A stretch of 64,000 nucleotides of DNA from Streptomyces sp. SKN60 (GCF_026236535.1 NZ_JAHTMW010000003.1:310001-374000), one strand, 5' to 3'; counted from the stretch's first letter, positions 33,130 through 41,320 are shown. Program-made: numbers and translations. The notes: generated by a model from the letters alone, not told the origin.

Positions 33130-34317
33130 ATGGAGACAGGGGCGGCCGCACGGCCGTACGACGTGGTCCTCTTCGGAGCGACCGGTTTCGTGGGGGAGCT
33201 CACCGCGGAGTACCTCGCCCAGCACGCCCCCGCGGAGACCCGCTGGGCCCTGGCCGGCCGCAGCCGCGGCAGGCTCGCCGCCCTGCGCGACCGGCTCGCG
33301 GCGCGGTGGCCGCGCTGCGCCGAGCTGCCGCTGCTCGTCGCGGACTCCGCCGATCCGGCCGCGCTGCGCGAACTCGCCGGGTCCGCACGGGTGGTGGCCA
33401 GCACCGTCGGGCCCTATGTCTGGTACGGCGAGGAGCTGGTCGCCGCCTGCGCGGAGGCCGGCACCGACTATCTGGACCTGACCGGCGAGGCCGAGTTCGT
33501 GGACCGGATGTACGTGCGCTACGACGCCGTCGCCCGCGAGACCGGCGCCCGGCTCGTGCACGCCTGCGGCTTCGACTCGGTCCCGCACGACCTGGGCGTG
33601 TACTTCACCGTGCGGCAGCTGCCGGAGGGCGTGCCGCTGCGGATCGACGGGTTCGTACGGGCCGGCGCGATCTTCTCCGGCGGCACCTTCGCCTCGGCGC
33701 TCACCGCGTTCGGGCGCGGCCGGGAGATCCTCCGGGCCGCGCGCGAACGCCGCCTGTACGAGCCGCGGTTGGTGACCCGGCGGGCCCGGGCGCCGCTGGG
33801 CCGGCCCCGCTTCAGCCGCGAGACCGGCACCTGGGCGCTGCCGCTGCCCACGATCGACCCGCAGGTGGTGGCGCGTTCGGCGCGCGGCCTGGAGCGTTAC
33901 GGGCCGGACTTCCGCTACCGCCACTACGCCTCGGTGAAGACGCTGCCGATGGCGCTGGGCGGCTCGGCGGTGGTCGGCGCGGGCGTGCTCGCGGCCCAAC
34001 TCCCCTTCGTACGCGACTGGCTGATGGACCGTTGGGAGCCGGGCCAGGGGCCGAGCGCGGAGCGGCGGGCGCGCAGCTGGTTCTCGGTGCGGTTCGTCGG
34101 CGAGGTCGGCGGGCGGCGCGTCTTCACCGAGGTGTCGGGCGGCGATCCGGGCTACGACGAGACGGCGAAGATGCTGGCCGAGTCGGCGCTGTGCCTGGCG
34201 CACGACACCCTGCCGAAGACCGCCGGGCAGGTGACGACGGCGGTCGCGATGGGCGACGCGCTGATCGAGCGGCTGCGGGCGGCAGGCCTGCGCTTCCGGG
34301 TGGCGCACTCGGGCTGA
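33130..34317 (+). CDS. Saccharopine dehydrogenase-like / trans-acting enoyl reductase family protein
   Basis: A 395-aa NAD(P)-binding protein of the saccharopine dehydrogenase-like group that includes mycobacterial trans-acting enoyl reductases. N-terminal Rossmann motif DVVLFGATGFVGELTAEYLA, LAGRSRGRLAALRDRL, STVGPYVWYGEELVAACAEAGTDYLDLTGE and HACGFDSVPHDLGVYF are all typical. The second half carries the family dimer domain with FSGGTFASAL. GAGGGG precedes ATG 33130. Separated from the beta-oxidation operon by a shared promoter region, so a lipid substrate is plausible. The exact reaction is unknown. Confidence 0.88.
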   Translation: METGAAARPYDVVLFGATGFVGELTAEYLAQHAPAETRWALAGRSRGRLAALRDRLAARWPRCAELPLLVADSADPAALRELAGSARVVASTVGPYVWYGEELVAACAEAGTDYLDLTGEAEFVDRMYVRYDAVARETGARLVHACGFDSVPHDLGVYFTVRQLPEGVPLRIDGFVRAGAIFSGGTFASALTAFGRGREILRAARERRLYEPRLVTRRARAPLGRPRFSRETGTWALPLPTIDPQVVARSARGLERYGPDFRYRHYASVKTLPMALGGSAVVGAGVLAAQLPFVRDWLMDRWEPGQGPSAERRARSWFSVRFVGEVGGRRVFTEVSGGDPGYDETAKMLAESALCLAHDTLPKTAGQVTTAVAMGDALIERLRAAGLRFRVAHSG

Positions 34318-34338
34318 CCGCGTCCTTTCCTGGGGCGG

Positions 34339-34761
34339 TCAGTGCCGGACGAGGCAGAAGGGATGGCCGGCCGGGTCGGCGTAGATGCGCCAGGCCCGGT
34401 CGTCGCCGTTCCCGTCCTCGCCGCCGTCGCCGTCCAGGCGCCAGGCGCCGAGCGCGAGGACCGCCTCGTGCGCGGCGTCGAGGTCGGCGACCCGGACGTC
34501 GATGTGGAACTGCTGCTCGGGCGCTCCCCATACCGGCGGCCGGTGGTCGGCCACGCCCTGGAAGGCCAGCACCGGGGTGCCGCCGGCGCCGTGCAGGGTG
34601 GCCCAGGCGTCGCCGACGGCCCACTGGGGGTCGGGGCGGTTGATCTCGCCTCCGAGCAACCGCTGGTAGAAGACGGCGAGTTCCATCACGTCGGGGCAGT
34701 CCAGGACGACGCACTGCAGGGTTCCGATGGGGGTGGGACGGGTCGTGCCGGGGGATGTCAT
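34339..34761 (-). CDS. VOC-superfamily (glyoxalase-like) protein
   Basis: A 140-aa protein of the vicinal oxygen chelate fold with two beta-alpha-beta-beta-beta modules. Seen are LQCVVLDCPDVMELAVFYQRLLGG at the start, VLAFQGVADHRPP, the metal-region QQFHIDVRVADLDAAHEAVLALG and the end WRIYADPAGHPFCLV. Such Streptomyces proteins are often antibiotic-binding or unassigned lyases. A Glu/Asp-Gly-rich insertion (DGDGGEDGNGDD) precedes the last strand. ATG 34761 fits the family; the frame opens earlier. Convergent with the reductase gene. Confidence 0.82.
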   Translation of the reverse strand: MTSPGTTRPTPIGTLQCVVLDCPDVMELAVFYQRLLGGEINRPDPQWAVGDAWATLHGAGGTPVLAFQGVADHRPPVWGAPEQQFHIDVRVADLDAAHEAVLALGAWRLDGDGGEDGNGDDRAWRIYADPAGHPFCLVRH

Positions 34762-34826
34762 GCCCACACTCTGCCGCCGCGGTGTCACGGCTCGATATCC
34801 GTACGGGTACTCAGTCGTCCCAAGCG

Positions 34827-35528
34827 TCACGGGGTGCTCGTGCTCAGGGCGTCCCGCAGCGCCCGGCGGCACAGCGCGTCGGCGTGCCGGGTGGTCTCGG
34901 GCAGCCGGAAGCGCGGGCTGAGGTGCAGGGTGAGCGCGCAGGCCCGGTCGAGCGAGACGCGGTGCCCGACGGAGACGAAGACCGGCTTGACGCCGGCGCG
35001 GGTGCGCAGGGCCCGTCCGACGGTCTCGCCGTCGGCGACGAGCGGGCTGAACTCGCCGCGGGCGGCGCCGGGTTGCTCGTACGTGAAGGTGAACGGGTTC
35101 TTGGCGACACCGATCGCCGGGCGGTCGGTGAGCACCCCGAGATGGCTGGCGAGTCCGAACCGGCGCGGGTGTGCGATCCCGTAGCCGTCGCAGACGAGCA
35201 GCCCGGGGTCGGCGGAGAGCCGCCCGAGCGCGGCGAGCACGGTCGGCACCTCCCGGAACGCCAGCAGCCCCGGCACATACGGGAACGACACCCGCCCCAC
35301 CGCCGTCGCCTCCTCCACCACCTCCAGGCTCCGCCCGTCGAGCACGACGGCCGCCGCGGCGACCAGGTCCCGCTCGTCGTCATACGCCACGTCCACCCCG
35401 GTGACGTTCCCCTCCCCGACCCCGGGCCCCTCCTCCCCGAGCACCAGCCGCCCCCGCAGCTCCTGCTGCACGGCGAGCGCCGCGTCCTCGTCGGCGGGCC
35501 ATCCCTCGGGAATCTCGATGATCGTCAC
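34827..35528 (-). CDS. nfi: Endonuclease V (deoxyinosine repair)
   Basis: A 233-aa endonuclease V, which nicks DNA one phosphodiester 3' of deoxyinosine (or cleaves inosine RNA). Catalytic features in family order: GVDVAYDD (metal Asp), FPYVPGLLAFREVP with the wedge Tyr-Pro and metal Glu, and CDGYGIAHPRRFGLASHLG with the second Asp and a His. GIAKNPF-type lysine region appears as GVAKNPF. Start is GTG 35528, giving the N-terminus TIIEIPEGWP; the longer frame would begin inside the divergent yciI gene. Divergent from YciI across 54 bp. Confidence 0.93.
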   Translation of the reverse strand: MTIIEIPEGWPADEDAALAVQQELRGRLVLGEEGPGVGEGNVTGVDVAYDDERDLVAAAAVVLDGRSLEVVEEATAVGRVSFPYVPGLLAFREVPTVLAALGRLSADPGLLVCDGYGIAHPRRFGLASHLGVLTDRPAIGVAKNPFTFTYEQPGAARGEFSPLVADGETVGRALRTRAGVKPVFVSVGHRVSLDRACALTLHLSPRFRLPETTRHADALCRRALRDALSTSTP

Positions 35529-35582
35529 GGTCCACAACCCTATGCGGCCGTGGGGTTCGAGGGGGCCGGTAGCCTGGCGATC

Positions 35583-35882
35583 ATGTTCGTACTGGAGTTG
35601 AGTTACACCGCGCCCATCGAGCGGGTCGACGCGCTTCTGGGCGCGCATGTCGAGTGGCTGAACGCGCGGTATGCCGAGGGGGTGTTCCTGGCGTCCGGGC
35701 GGAAGGAGCCGCGGGACGGTGGGGTGATTCTGGCCGGTGGGGTCGGGCGGGCGGAGATCGAGGAGATCGTGGCGGGCGATCCGTTCGTCGTCGCCGGGGT
35801 GTGTGCGTACCGGATCGTGCAGTTCTACGCCACCAAGTCGGTGGACGGACTGGCGCCGTTCCGGGACGAGTTGCCCGCCTGA
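35583..35882 (+). CDS. YciI-family protein
   Basis: A 99-aa YciI-like protein with the ferredoxin-like fold of this small family. It begins FVLELSYTAPIERVDALLGAHVEWL; the conserved His is in AHVEWL and the Asp in IVAGDPFVVAGV, matching the His-Asp dyad of the family. TAGCCT lies 7 nt before the ATG and no ribosome site is visible, so the mRNA is probably leaderless. Enzymatic role unknown. Divergent from endonuclease V. Confidence 0.88.
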   Translation: MFVLELSYTAPIERVDALLGAHVEWLNARYAEGVFLASGRKEPRDGGVILAGGVGRAEIEEIVAGDPFVVAGVCAYRIVQFYATKSVDGLAPFRDELPA

Positions 35883-35883
35883 C

Positions 35884-35915
35884 CGTCCGGGGGCCGGGCC
35901 CGGCCCCCGGACGGC
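35884..35915. terminator. Perfect 32-bp palindrome terminator
   Basis: ccgtccgggggccggg (35884-35899) is followed directly by its exact reverse complement (35900-35915), starting one base after the yciI stop and ending 4 bp before the convergent BNR-gene stop. A compact bidirectional terminator. Confidence 0.9.
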
Positions 35916-35919
35916 TTCG

Positions 35920-37026
35920 CTAGCGGCGTTCCGCCCGGGCGATGCGGCCCTTCTCGCCGGCGGCCCAGCAGGCGCCGTCGGTGGTGCAGTCGACCGTGTC
36001 GTACGAGCCGGGGTCGACCGTGCGCCAGGTGCGGCCGCCGTCGGTGGTGAGGTCGGTGCCGGTGGGGCCGACGGCGAGCGCGGCGGACCCGCTGTGCGGG
36101 AGCCAGGCGACGCCGGAGCGGTAGGCGGGCGGCGGGGTGGTGGACGCGGTCCAGCTGCGGCCCGCGTCGCCGGTGACGGCGGCGGCCAGCGGCGAGGGCT
36201 GGTCCTTGCGGTAGTCGCCGCCGACCGCGATGCCGTGCCGCCGGTCGCGGAAGGCGAGCCCGAAGACGCCCTTGGCGCCCTCGCCCGCCGGGACGGTGGT
36301 CTCGGTGGCGGTCCAGGTCAGCCCGCGGTCCGCCGAGTGCAGCACGCGCCCGGCCGCGCCGCCGCCGGTCGCCAGCCACACGTCGCGCGGGCCGGCGGAC
36401 ACCAGGCACTGGCCGCTCGCCGCGAACCCGGCCTCGCCGGGCAGCGCCGCCGGCATGCCGTCGCTCGGCAGGACCTCCCAGGAACGGCCGCCGTCGCGGG
36501 TGGACAGGATGCGGTACTTGCCGTCGACCGGGTCGCTCATCGCGAGCCCGTGCCGCCGGTCGAAGAAGGTCATGCAGTCGTAGAAGGCGCGCGGGTCGGT
36601 GTTGCGGAAGGACTCCGTCCAGGTCGTCCCGCCGTCCTCGGTGCGGAAGACCCGGGACGCCTCGCCCTCGCCGATCGCGAGGACCACGGCCCGCCGCGCG
36701 TCGAAGGCCTCGACGTCGCGGAACTCCAGACCGGCCGCCTCGGGCGGAGAGACGTTCCGCCAGCTCGCTCCGCCGTCGGTGGTGCGCAGGACCGTGCCCT
36801 TGGACCCGGCGGCCCAGGCCACCGAGCGGCTGACCGCGGCAAGACCGCGGAAGCGGGCGTCGGTGCCGGTCCCGGTGAGCCGCCAGCCCGGCCACGCGCC
36901 GGTGGCGTGCCCGTCGGCCGCCCCCGCGGCCCCCGCCGCCTCGGCCGGCACCGTCAGGGCCGTCGCGAGCGCCGCCCCAGCCAGTCCCGCCGCCACCACT
37001 CGTCTCGTCTTCCCCATGGACGTCAT
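35920..37026 (-). CDS. Secreted BNR/YCF48-like beta-propeller protein
   Basis: A 368-aa exported beta-propeller protein. Residues 1-30 are a signal peptide ending in AEAAG. The mature part has about six BNR (Asp-box) repeats such as RTTDGGASWRNV, RTEDGGTTWTES, STRDGGRSWEVL, SADRGLTWTA, TGDAGRSWTA and TTDGGRTWRTV, the pattern of sialidase-like and YCF48/HCF136-like propellers. No sialidase catalytic residues are evident, so a binding or structural role is more likely. Start at 37026 rather than the internal ATG 37017 is uncertain. Convergent with yciI. Confidence 0.86.
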   Translation of the reverse strand: MTSMGKTRRVVAAGLAGAALATALTVPAEAAGAAGAADGHATGAWPGWRLTGTGTDARFRGLAAVSRSVAWAAGSKGTVLRTTDGGASWRNVSPPEAAGLEFRDVEAFDARRAVVLAIGEGEASRVFRTEDGGTTWTESFRNTDPRAFYDCMTFFDRRHGLAMSDPVDGKYRILSTRDGGRSWEVLPSDGMPAALPGEAGFAASGQCLVSAGPRDVWLATGGGAAGRVLHSADRGLTWTATETTVPAGEGAKGVFGLAFRDRRHGIAVGGDYRKDQPSPLAAAVTGDAGRSWTASTTPPPAYRSGVAWLPHSGSAALAVGPTGTDLTTDGGRTWRTVDPGSYDTVDCTTDGACWAAGEKGRIARAERR

Positions 37027-37132
37027 GGCGCCGGAAGCTAGCCCACGGCGAAGACCCCGTCCAGACCGCGTCGTCGGCCGGAGGCGTACGGCCGGAGTGC
37101 GCACCGGCCGCCGCCTTCCTAGGCTGGTGCGC

Positions 37133-37597
37133 ATGACGGACCGCGTGAACGACCCCGTCCCCGACGAGGCGCCGAAGCTCAAGGAGTACGACGGCGAGGG
37201 CATCACCGTCACTTTCGAGCCACGCCGCTGTCTGCACGCGGCCGAGTGCGTGCGCGGTCTCCCGGCCGTCTTCGACCTGCAGAAGCGCCCCTGGGTGCGG
37301 CCCGGCGAGGCGGCGCCCTCGGAGGTCGCCGAGGTGGTCCGCCGCTGCCCCTCGGGCGCGCTGCGCTACCACCTGGCGGACGGCACGACCGAACCGCCGG
37401 ACGACCCGACCACCGTCCGCCGGATGCCGGACGGACGCCTGCTGATCCGCGGTGACCTGCGGGTTCGCACCGGCAGCGGCGAGCGGCACGAGGTCCGGGC
37501 AGTGCTGTGCGGCTGCGGGGCCTCCGGGAACCAGCCGTACTGCGACCACTCGGGCCCCTGCGCGGGCGGCGACTTCGACCGGGCCGAGAACCGCTGA
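37133..37597 (+). CDS. Iron-sulfur protein: divergent 4Fe-4S domain plus CDGSH-type domain
   Basis: A 154-aa protein joining two iron-sulfur modules. Residues 20-80 form a divergent mono-cluster ferredoxin domain with Cys in RRCLHAAEC and VRRCPSGAL. Residues 95-150 form a CDGSH-like domain with CGCGASGNQPYCDHSG. In the usual motif the His ligand follows as CDGSH; here the order is CDHSG, so His sits two residues earlier. The protein may transfer electrons or clusters in the cytoplasm. TAGGCT lies 7 nt before the ATG with no ribosome site, so it is probably leaderless. Divergent from the BNR gene. Confidence 0.87.
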   Translation: MTDRVNDPVPDEAPKLKEYDGEGITVTFEPRRCLHAAECVRGLPAVFDLQKRPWVRPGEAAPSEVAEVVRRCPSGALRYHLADGTTEPPDDPTTVRRMPDGRLLIRGDLRVRTGSGERHEVRAVLCGCGASGNQPYCDHSGPCAGGDFDRAENR

Positions 37598-37677
37598 GGC
37601 CACTGCCGAGGACCCCGAGGAGCCCCGACGGCGCCGCGCGCCCCGGCGGTGACACAGCTCACGTACCCCTCCGGTGC

Positions 37678-37699
37678 ACGATCCGGCCCCGTGGATCGT
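37678..37699. promoter_or_regulatory. Inverted repeat acgatcc / ggatcgt before ssgD
   Basis: Seven-bp arms with an 8-nt spacer, 80 bp after the iron-sulfur gene and 59 bp before the ssgD-like start. It could be a weak terminator or an operator; no T-run follows. Confidence 0.4.
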
Positions 37700-37757
37700 C
37701 TCTCCTTGTGTCAGGCAGAGGCAGCGGATGCAAGGCACCGCGACAGGAGGCTGGCCC

Positions 37758-38174
37758 ATGTCCAAGGTCATCGAGCAGGCCGTGCAGGCCCGTCTGGTCG
37801 CGTCCGCACCCCGCACGGAGTCGGTCGCCGCCACCCTGCGCTACGACCGCGCGGACCCGTACGCCGTGAGCATGGCCTTCCCGCCGCCCGCGACCCTGGA
37901 GGGCGTCGAGGTGTCCTGGGCGTTCGCCCGCGAGCTGCTCGTGCAGGGCGTGGACGGGCCGGCCGGCGTCGGGGACGTACGGCTGCGGCCGTACGGCTAC
38001 GACCGCACGGTGGTCGAGTTCCACGCGCCCGAGGGCGTGGCCATGGTGCACATCCGCACCTCGGAGCTGCGCAGTTTCCTGGAGCGCTCGCAGCACGTGG
38101 TGCCGTCCGGCCGCGAGCACCAGTACGTGGACTGGGACCAGGACCTGGCGCAGCTCCTGGAGGAGCACCCCTAG
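37758..38174 (+). CDS. ssgD: SsgA-like sporulation/cell-division protein, SsgD type
   Basis: A 138-aa SsgA-like protein (SALP), a family confined to sporulating actinobacteria that guides septum placement and peptidoglycan remodelling. Conserved segments are TLRYDRADPYAVSMAF, VSWAFARELLVQGV, GVGDVRLRPYGYDR, and the C-terminal LRSFLERSQHVVPSGREHQYVDWDQDL. It starts with a perfect AGGAGG 7 nt before the ATG. The sequence fits SsgD-type better than SsgA or SsgB, and its position before an ABC-F gene agrees with my memory of the S. coelicolor ssgD neighbourhood; the subtype is therefore an inference. Confidence 0.85.
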   Translation: MSKVIEQAVQARLVASAPRTESVAATLRYDRADPYAVSMAFPPPATLEGVEVSWAFARELLVQGVDGPAGVGDVRLRPYGYDRTVVEFHAPEGVAMVHIRTSELRSFLERSQHVVPSGREHQYVDWDQDLAQLLEEHP

Positions 38175-38192
38175 ACGCTCGGCCACCCTCCG

Positions 38193-38231
38193 ATAAATCG
38201 GTTGCCCTCCCCCGGACCCCGCCCGTAGCGT
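38193..38231 (+). promoter_or_regulatory. WhiB7/WblC-like promoter of the ABC-F gene
   Basis: An A/T-rich block ataaatc (38193-38199) is followed at once by -35 TTGCCC (38202-38207), 18 bp, and -10 TAGCGT (38226-38231). An AAA-type patch just before a GGTTG-type -35 is the known signature of promoters activated by WhiB7/WblC, which turn on ribosome-protection genes when translation is inhibited. A/T blocks are rare in this genome, so the match stands out. Confidence 0.6.
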
Positions 38232-38482
38232 CGTCCGCGTCGTTGTCGTCGCCAGATCGGAGCAGGCCGTTGAACGTCTGAGGTCCTGAGACACCGTGCC
38301 GCGCGTGCCGCCATGCCTGTTGCCTGCTGCCGCCGCGTGTGCCGTCGTCCGACCTCGGCGTACGAGCGCTCCTGCCGCTCCGGTCTCCGTTCCGGCCCGG
38401 ATCTCCTGGTCCCGACATCCCGCCGCGCCCCGGTGTCTCACGCGATGCCCCTTTTTCCACGCTTCGCATCCGGGAGGCCCTC
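38232..38482 (+). promoter_or_regulatory. Long leader of the ABC-F mRNA, possible attenuator
   Basis: About 245 nt separate the predicted transcription start from the TTG start codon. The leader holds GGAG plus a minimal ORF TTG-AAC-GTC-TGA (38270-38281), perfectly complementary 10-mers tgagacaccg (38287-38296) and cggtgtctca (38431-38440), and a ctttttcc run at 38451-38458 shortly after the second arm. That order (small ORF, hairpin, T-run) is what ribosome-mediated attenuation would use. Function is inferred. Confidence 0.45.
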
Positions 38483-40105
38483 TTGGCAACTCGCCCCGTC
38501 TTCATCACCTGTTCGTCCCTCTCCTTCTCCTGGCCCGACGGCACTCGGGTCCTCGACGACTTCCGCCTTGCCGTCGGCCCCGGCCGGACCGGTCTGGTCG
38601 GGCTCAACGGCGCGGGGAAGTCGACCCTGCTCAAGCTGCTCGCCGGCGAGCTGACCCCGTCATCCGGCACCGTCCGCACGGCCGGCGAGATCGGCTATCT
38701 CCCGCAGAACCTGGTCCTGGACACCGCGCTGCGGGTCGACCGGGCGCTCGGCATCGACGCGGCGCGGGCCGCCCTGCACGCGATCGAGTCGGGCGACACG
38801 GCCGAGGAGCACTTCGCGGCCGTCGGCGACGACTGGGACGTGGAGGAGCGCGCCCGGGCGGTGCTCGACCAGCTCGGCCTGGGCCACATCGACCTGGACC
38901 GCACGATCGGGGAGCTGTCCGGCGGCGAGTCCGTGCTGCTGCGGCTCGCCGCGCTGCTCCTCGCCCGGCCCGAGGTGCTGCTGCTCGACGAGCCGACCAA
39001 CAACCTGGACCGGTCCGCGCGGCGCCGGCTCTACGAGGCGGTGGACGCCTGGACGGGCGTCCTCGTCGTGGTGAGCCACGACCGCGAACTCCTCGAACGG
39101 GTCGACCAGATCGCCGACCTCCGGGACGGCGAGGTCACCTGGTACGGCGGCGCCTGGTCGGACTACCAGGCCGCGCTGGCCGCCGAACAGGAGGCGGCCG
39201 AGCGGATGGTGCGGGTCGCGGAGGCCGACGTACAGCGGCAGAAGCGCGAACTCTCCGACGCTCAGGCGAAGTTGGCTCGTCGCAGGCGCTATGCGCAGAA
39301 GAGCTTCGAGAACAAGGTGGTGCCGAAGATCGTCGCGAACAACCGCAGGAGCCAGGCCGAGGTGTCCGCGGGGAAGCACCGGGCGCTGCACGCCGAACGT
39401 CTCGACGCGGCGCGTTCGCGGCTCGACGCGGCGGTGGAGCTGGTGCGGGACGACGACGAGATCCGCGTCGAGCTGCCCCGTACCACCGTGCATCCGGGGC
39501 AGGACGTGCTGACCCTGCGCGATCTGGAACTGCCCTACGGGGCACGGGTCGACGGCGGGTTCGAGCTGCGGGGACCCGAGCGGGTGGCGCTGCTCGGCCG
39601 GAACGGGGCCGGGAAGACGACCCTGCTGCGGACGCTCGCGGGTGAACTCGCCCCAGTCTCGGGCGAGTTCGAGGTGCACGTGCCGCTGCGCTTCCTGCCG
39701 CAGCGACTCGACGTCCTGGACGACGGGCTGAGCGTGGTGCAGAACGTGGCGCGGTTCGCGCCGCGGGCCACGCCCAACGAGATCCGGGCGCGCCTCGCCC
39801 GGTTCCTGTTCCGGGGCGCTCGGGCGGACCGGCCGGCGGGGACGCTGTCGGGCGGTGAGCGCTTCCGCGCGACGCTGGCGGCGCTGCTGCTCGCCGAGCC
39901 CGCGCCGCGCCTGCTGCTCCTCGACGAGCCGACGAACAACCTGGACCTGGCCTCGGTCCGCAGTCTGACGTCCGCCCTCGAGGCGTACGAGGGCGCGCTG
40001 GTCGTCGTCAGTCACGACCTGCCGTTCCTCGAATCGCTGGGGATCACGCGGTGGCTGACCCTCGACGGCACCCTGCGGCCGACGACGGCCGACCGTCTGC
40101 TCTGA
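38483..40105 (+). CDS. ABC-F family ATPase, probable antibiotic-resistance type
   Basis: Soluble ABC-F protein of 540 aa. NBD1: GLNGAGKST, LSGGE, LLLDEPTNNLD, switch SHDRELL; NBD2: GRNGAGKTT, LSGGERFRA, LLLDEPTNNLD, SHDLPFL. The basic linker (about 240-330; RRRRYAQKSFENKVVPKIVANNR) is the arm inserted into the ribosome by ARE-ABC-F proteins, which release bound antibiotics. Start is TTG 38483: GGGAGG lies 5 nt upstream and gives ATRPVFITCSSLSFSWPDGT. The WblC-like promoter and long leader support a stress-induced resistance role. It is clearly different from the ABC-F at 8.9-10.6 kb. Confidence 0.92.
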   Translation: MATRPVFITCSSLSFSWPDGTRVLDDFRLAVGPGRTGLVGLNGAGKSTLLKLLAGELTPSSGTVRTAGEIGYLPQNLVLDTALRVDRALGIDAARAALHAIESGDTAEEHFAAVGDDWDVEERARAVLDQLGLGHIDLDRTIGELSGGESVLLRLAALLLARPEVLLLDEPTNNLDRSARRRLYEAVDAWTGVLVVVSHDRELLERVDQIADLRDGEVTWYGGAWSDYQAALAAEQEAAERMVRVAEADVQRQKRELSDAQAKLARRRRYAQKSFENKVVPKIVANNRRSQAEVSAGKHRALHAERLDAARSRLDAAVELVRDDDEIRVELPRTTVHPGQDVLTLRDLELPYGARVDGGFELRGPERVALLGRNGAGKTTLLRTLAGELAPVSGEFEVHVPLRFLPQRLDVLDDGLSVVQNVARFAPRATPNEIRARLARFLFRGARADRPAGTLSGGERFRATLAALLLAEPAPRLLLLDEPTNNLDLASVRSLTSALEAYEGALVVVSHDLPFLESLGITRWLTLDGTLRPTTADRLL

Positions 40106-40216
40106 GTAGCCGCCCGACCACGGGGGACCCGGCGAACAAACGCGTGACCTGGGTCTCTTCCGTGGTACGGGACCTGGGGGCATAGCGGAACGTAACCGGA
40201 CATCGCCGAGACGGGC

Positions 40217-40274
40217 TTGGCCGACGCCTTACGGGGCCTTAACCTACGGTCTCGTAACCTACGAAGCCGTAGGT
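40217..40274 (+). promoter_or_regulatory. Desaturase promoter with triple acctacg operator
   Basis: TTGGCC (40217-40222) and TAACCT (40240-40245), 17 bp apart, form a promoter. Around and after the -10 lie three copies of the half-site acctacg: 40242-40248, 40257-40263 and inverted at 40268-40274. The last two make the palindrome acctacg-aagc-cgtaggt. Overlap with the -10 suggests repression, probably by a fatty-acid-responsive regulator encoded elsewhere. Confidence 0.6.
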
Positions 40275-40309
40275 AGTTCGAATGCCCTTCTCCGTCCCCA
40301 GGAGTCCCC

Positions 40310-41284
40310 GTGACGCTCACCTCTCCCCACCTCGGTACTTCTTCAGGGTGGACCGACGCACGGCTCCTGTACGCTCTCGAAGAGGCCGTGGAGAAGGAGA
40401 TCAACCGGCATCTGAAGGTCTACAAGGACTGGATGCCGCACGAGTACGTCCCGTGGTCGGACGGCCGGAACTTCCCGGGCCTCTTCGAGGACGGCGAGGC
40501 CTGGGACCGCTCGCAGTCGAAGCTCTCCGACGTCGGCCGGATCGCCCTCGTGGTGAACCTGCTGACCGAGGACAACCTGCCGAGCTACCACCACGAGATC
40601 GCCACCCTCTTCGGCCGCGACGGCGCCTGGGGCACCTGGGTGCACCGCTGGACCGCGGAGGAGGGCCGGCACAGCATCGTGATGCGCGACTACCTGCTGG
40701 CCTCGCGGGCCGTCGACCCGGACGAGCTTGAACGTTTCCGCATGGCGCACATGAGCGAGGGATTCGAGTCCGACAACCGGCACTCGATGCTGCACTCGAT
40801 CGCGTACGTGTCCTTCCAGGAGCTCGCCACCCGCATCTCGCACCGCAACGCCGGCCACCACTCCGGCGACCCGGTCTGCGAGCGGATGCTCGCCCGCATC
40901 GCGCTGGACGAGAATCTGCACATGATCTTCTACCGCAACCTGCTGGGCGCGGCCTTCGAGCTCGCCCCCGACCTGACCATGCAGGCGGTACGGGACGTGG
41001 TCGTCGGCTTCCGCATGCCCGGCCACGGGATGCCCGGCTTCGAGCGCGCGGCGGCCCAGATGGCCATCGGCGGCATCTACAACCTGCGCATCCACCACGA
41101 CGACGTGCTGCAGCCGGTGCTCCGCTTCCTCAAGGTGCTCGACATCGACGGGCTCGGCCCGGACGGTCTGCGCGCCCAGGAGGAGCTCGGTCTGTACATG
41201 AACGGCCTGGACGCCGAGGCCCGCAAGTTCGACGAGCGGCTCGCGGCGCGCAAGGCCCGGATGGAAGCCCGCGCGGCCGGCTGA
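40310..41284 (+). CDS. Acyl-ACP desaturase (di-iron, stearoyl-ACP delta-9 type)
   Basis: A 324-aa soluble di-iron desaturase that introduces a cis double bond into acyl chains bound to acyl carrier protein. The iron ligands are in the two helix motifs EExxH: WTAEEGRHSIVMRDYL and ALDENLHMIFYRNLLG, with further Glu in LLTEDNLPSYHHEIA and SFQELATRISHRN. The protein starts with GTG 40310. It stands alone behind a strong operator, so control is likely by membrane or fatty-acid status. Together with the beta-oxidation locus it gives the window a lipid-metabolism flavour. Confidence 0.93.
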   Translation: MTLTSPHLGTSSGWTDARLLYALEEAVEKEINRHLKVYKDWMPHEYVPWSDGRNFPGLFEDGEAWDRSQSKLSDVGRIALVVNLLTEDNLPSYHHEIATLFGRDGAWGTWVHRWTAEEGRHSIVMRDYLLASRAVDPDELERFRMAHMSEGFESDNRHSMLHSIAYVSFQELATRISHRNAGHHSGDPVCERMLARIALDENLHMIFYRNLLGAAFELAPDLTMQAVRDVVVGFRMPGHGMPGFERAAAQMAIGGIYNLRIHHDDVLQPVLRFLKVLDIDGLGPDGLRAQEELGLYMNGLDAEARKFDERLAARKARMEARAAG

Positions 41285-41300
41285 GCCCCGCGGCCGGCTG

Positions 41301-41320
41301 AGCCCCCGTGGCCGGGGGCT
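41301..41320. terminator. Hairpin terminator after the desaturase gene
   Basis: Arms agcccccg (41301-41308) and cgggggct (41313-41320) around tggc, between the convergent desaturase and whiB-like genes. Confidence 0.75.

Noticed and set aside
38313..38654. A 113-codon ORF (Met-Pro-Val-Ala-Cys-Cys) in the ABC-F leader
   Set aside because: It runs deep into the ABC-F coding frame out of register, is Ser/Pro/Arg-rich and has no ribosome site; the minimal ORF at 38270 is a better regulatory candidate.
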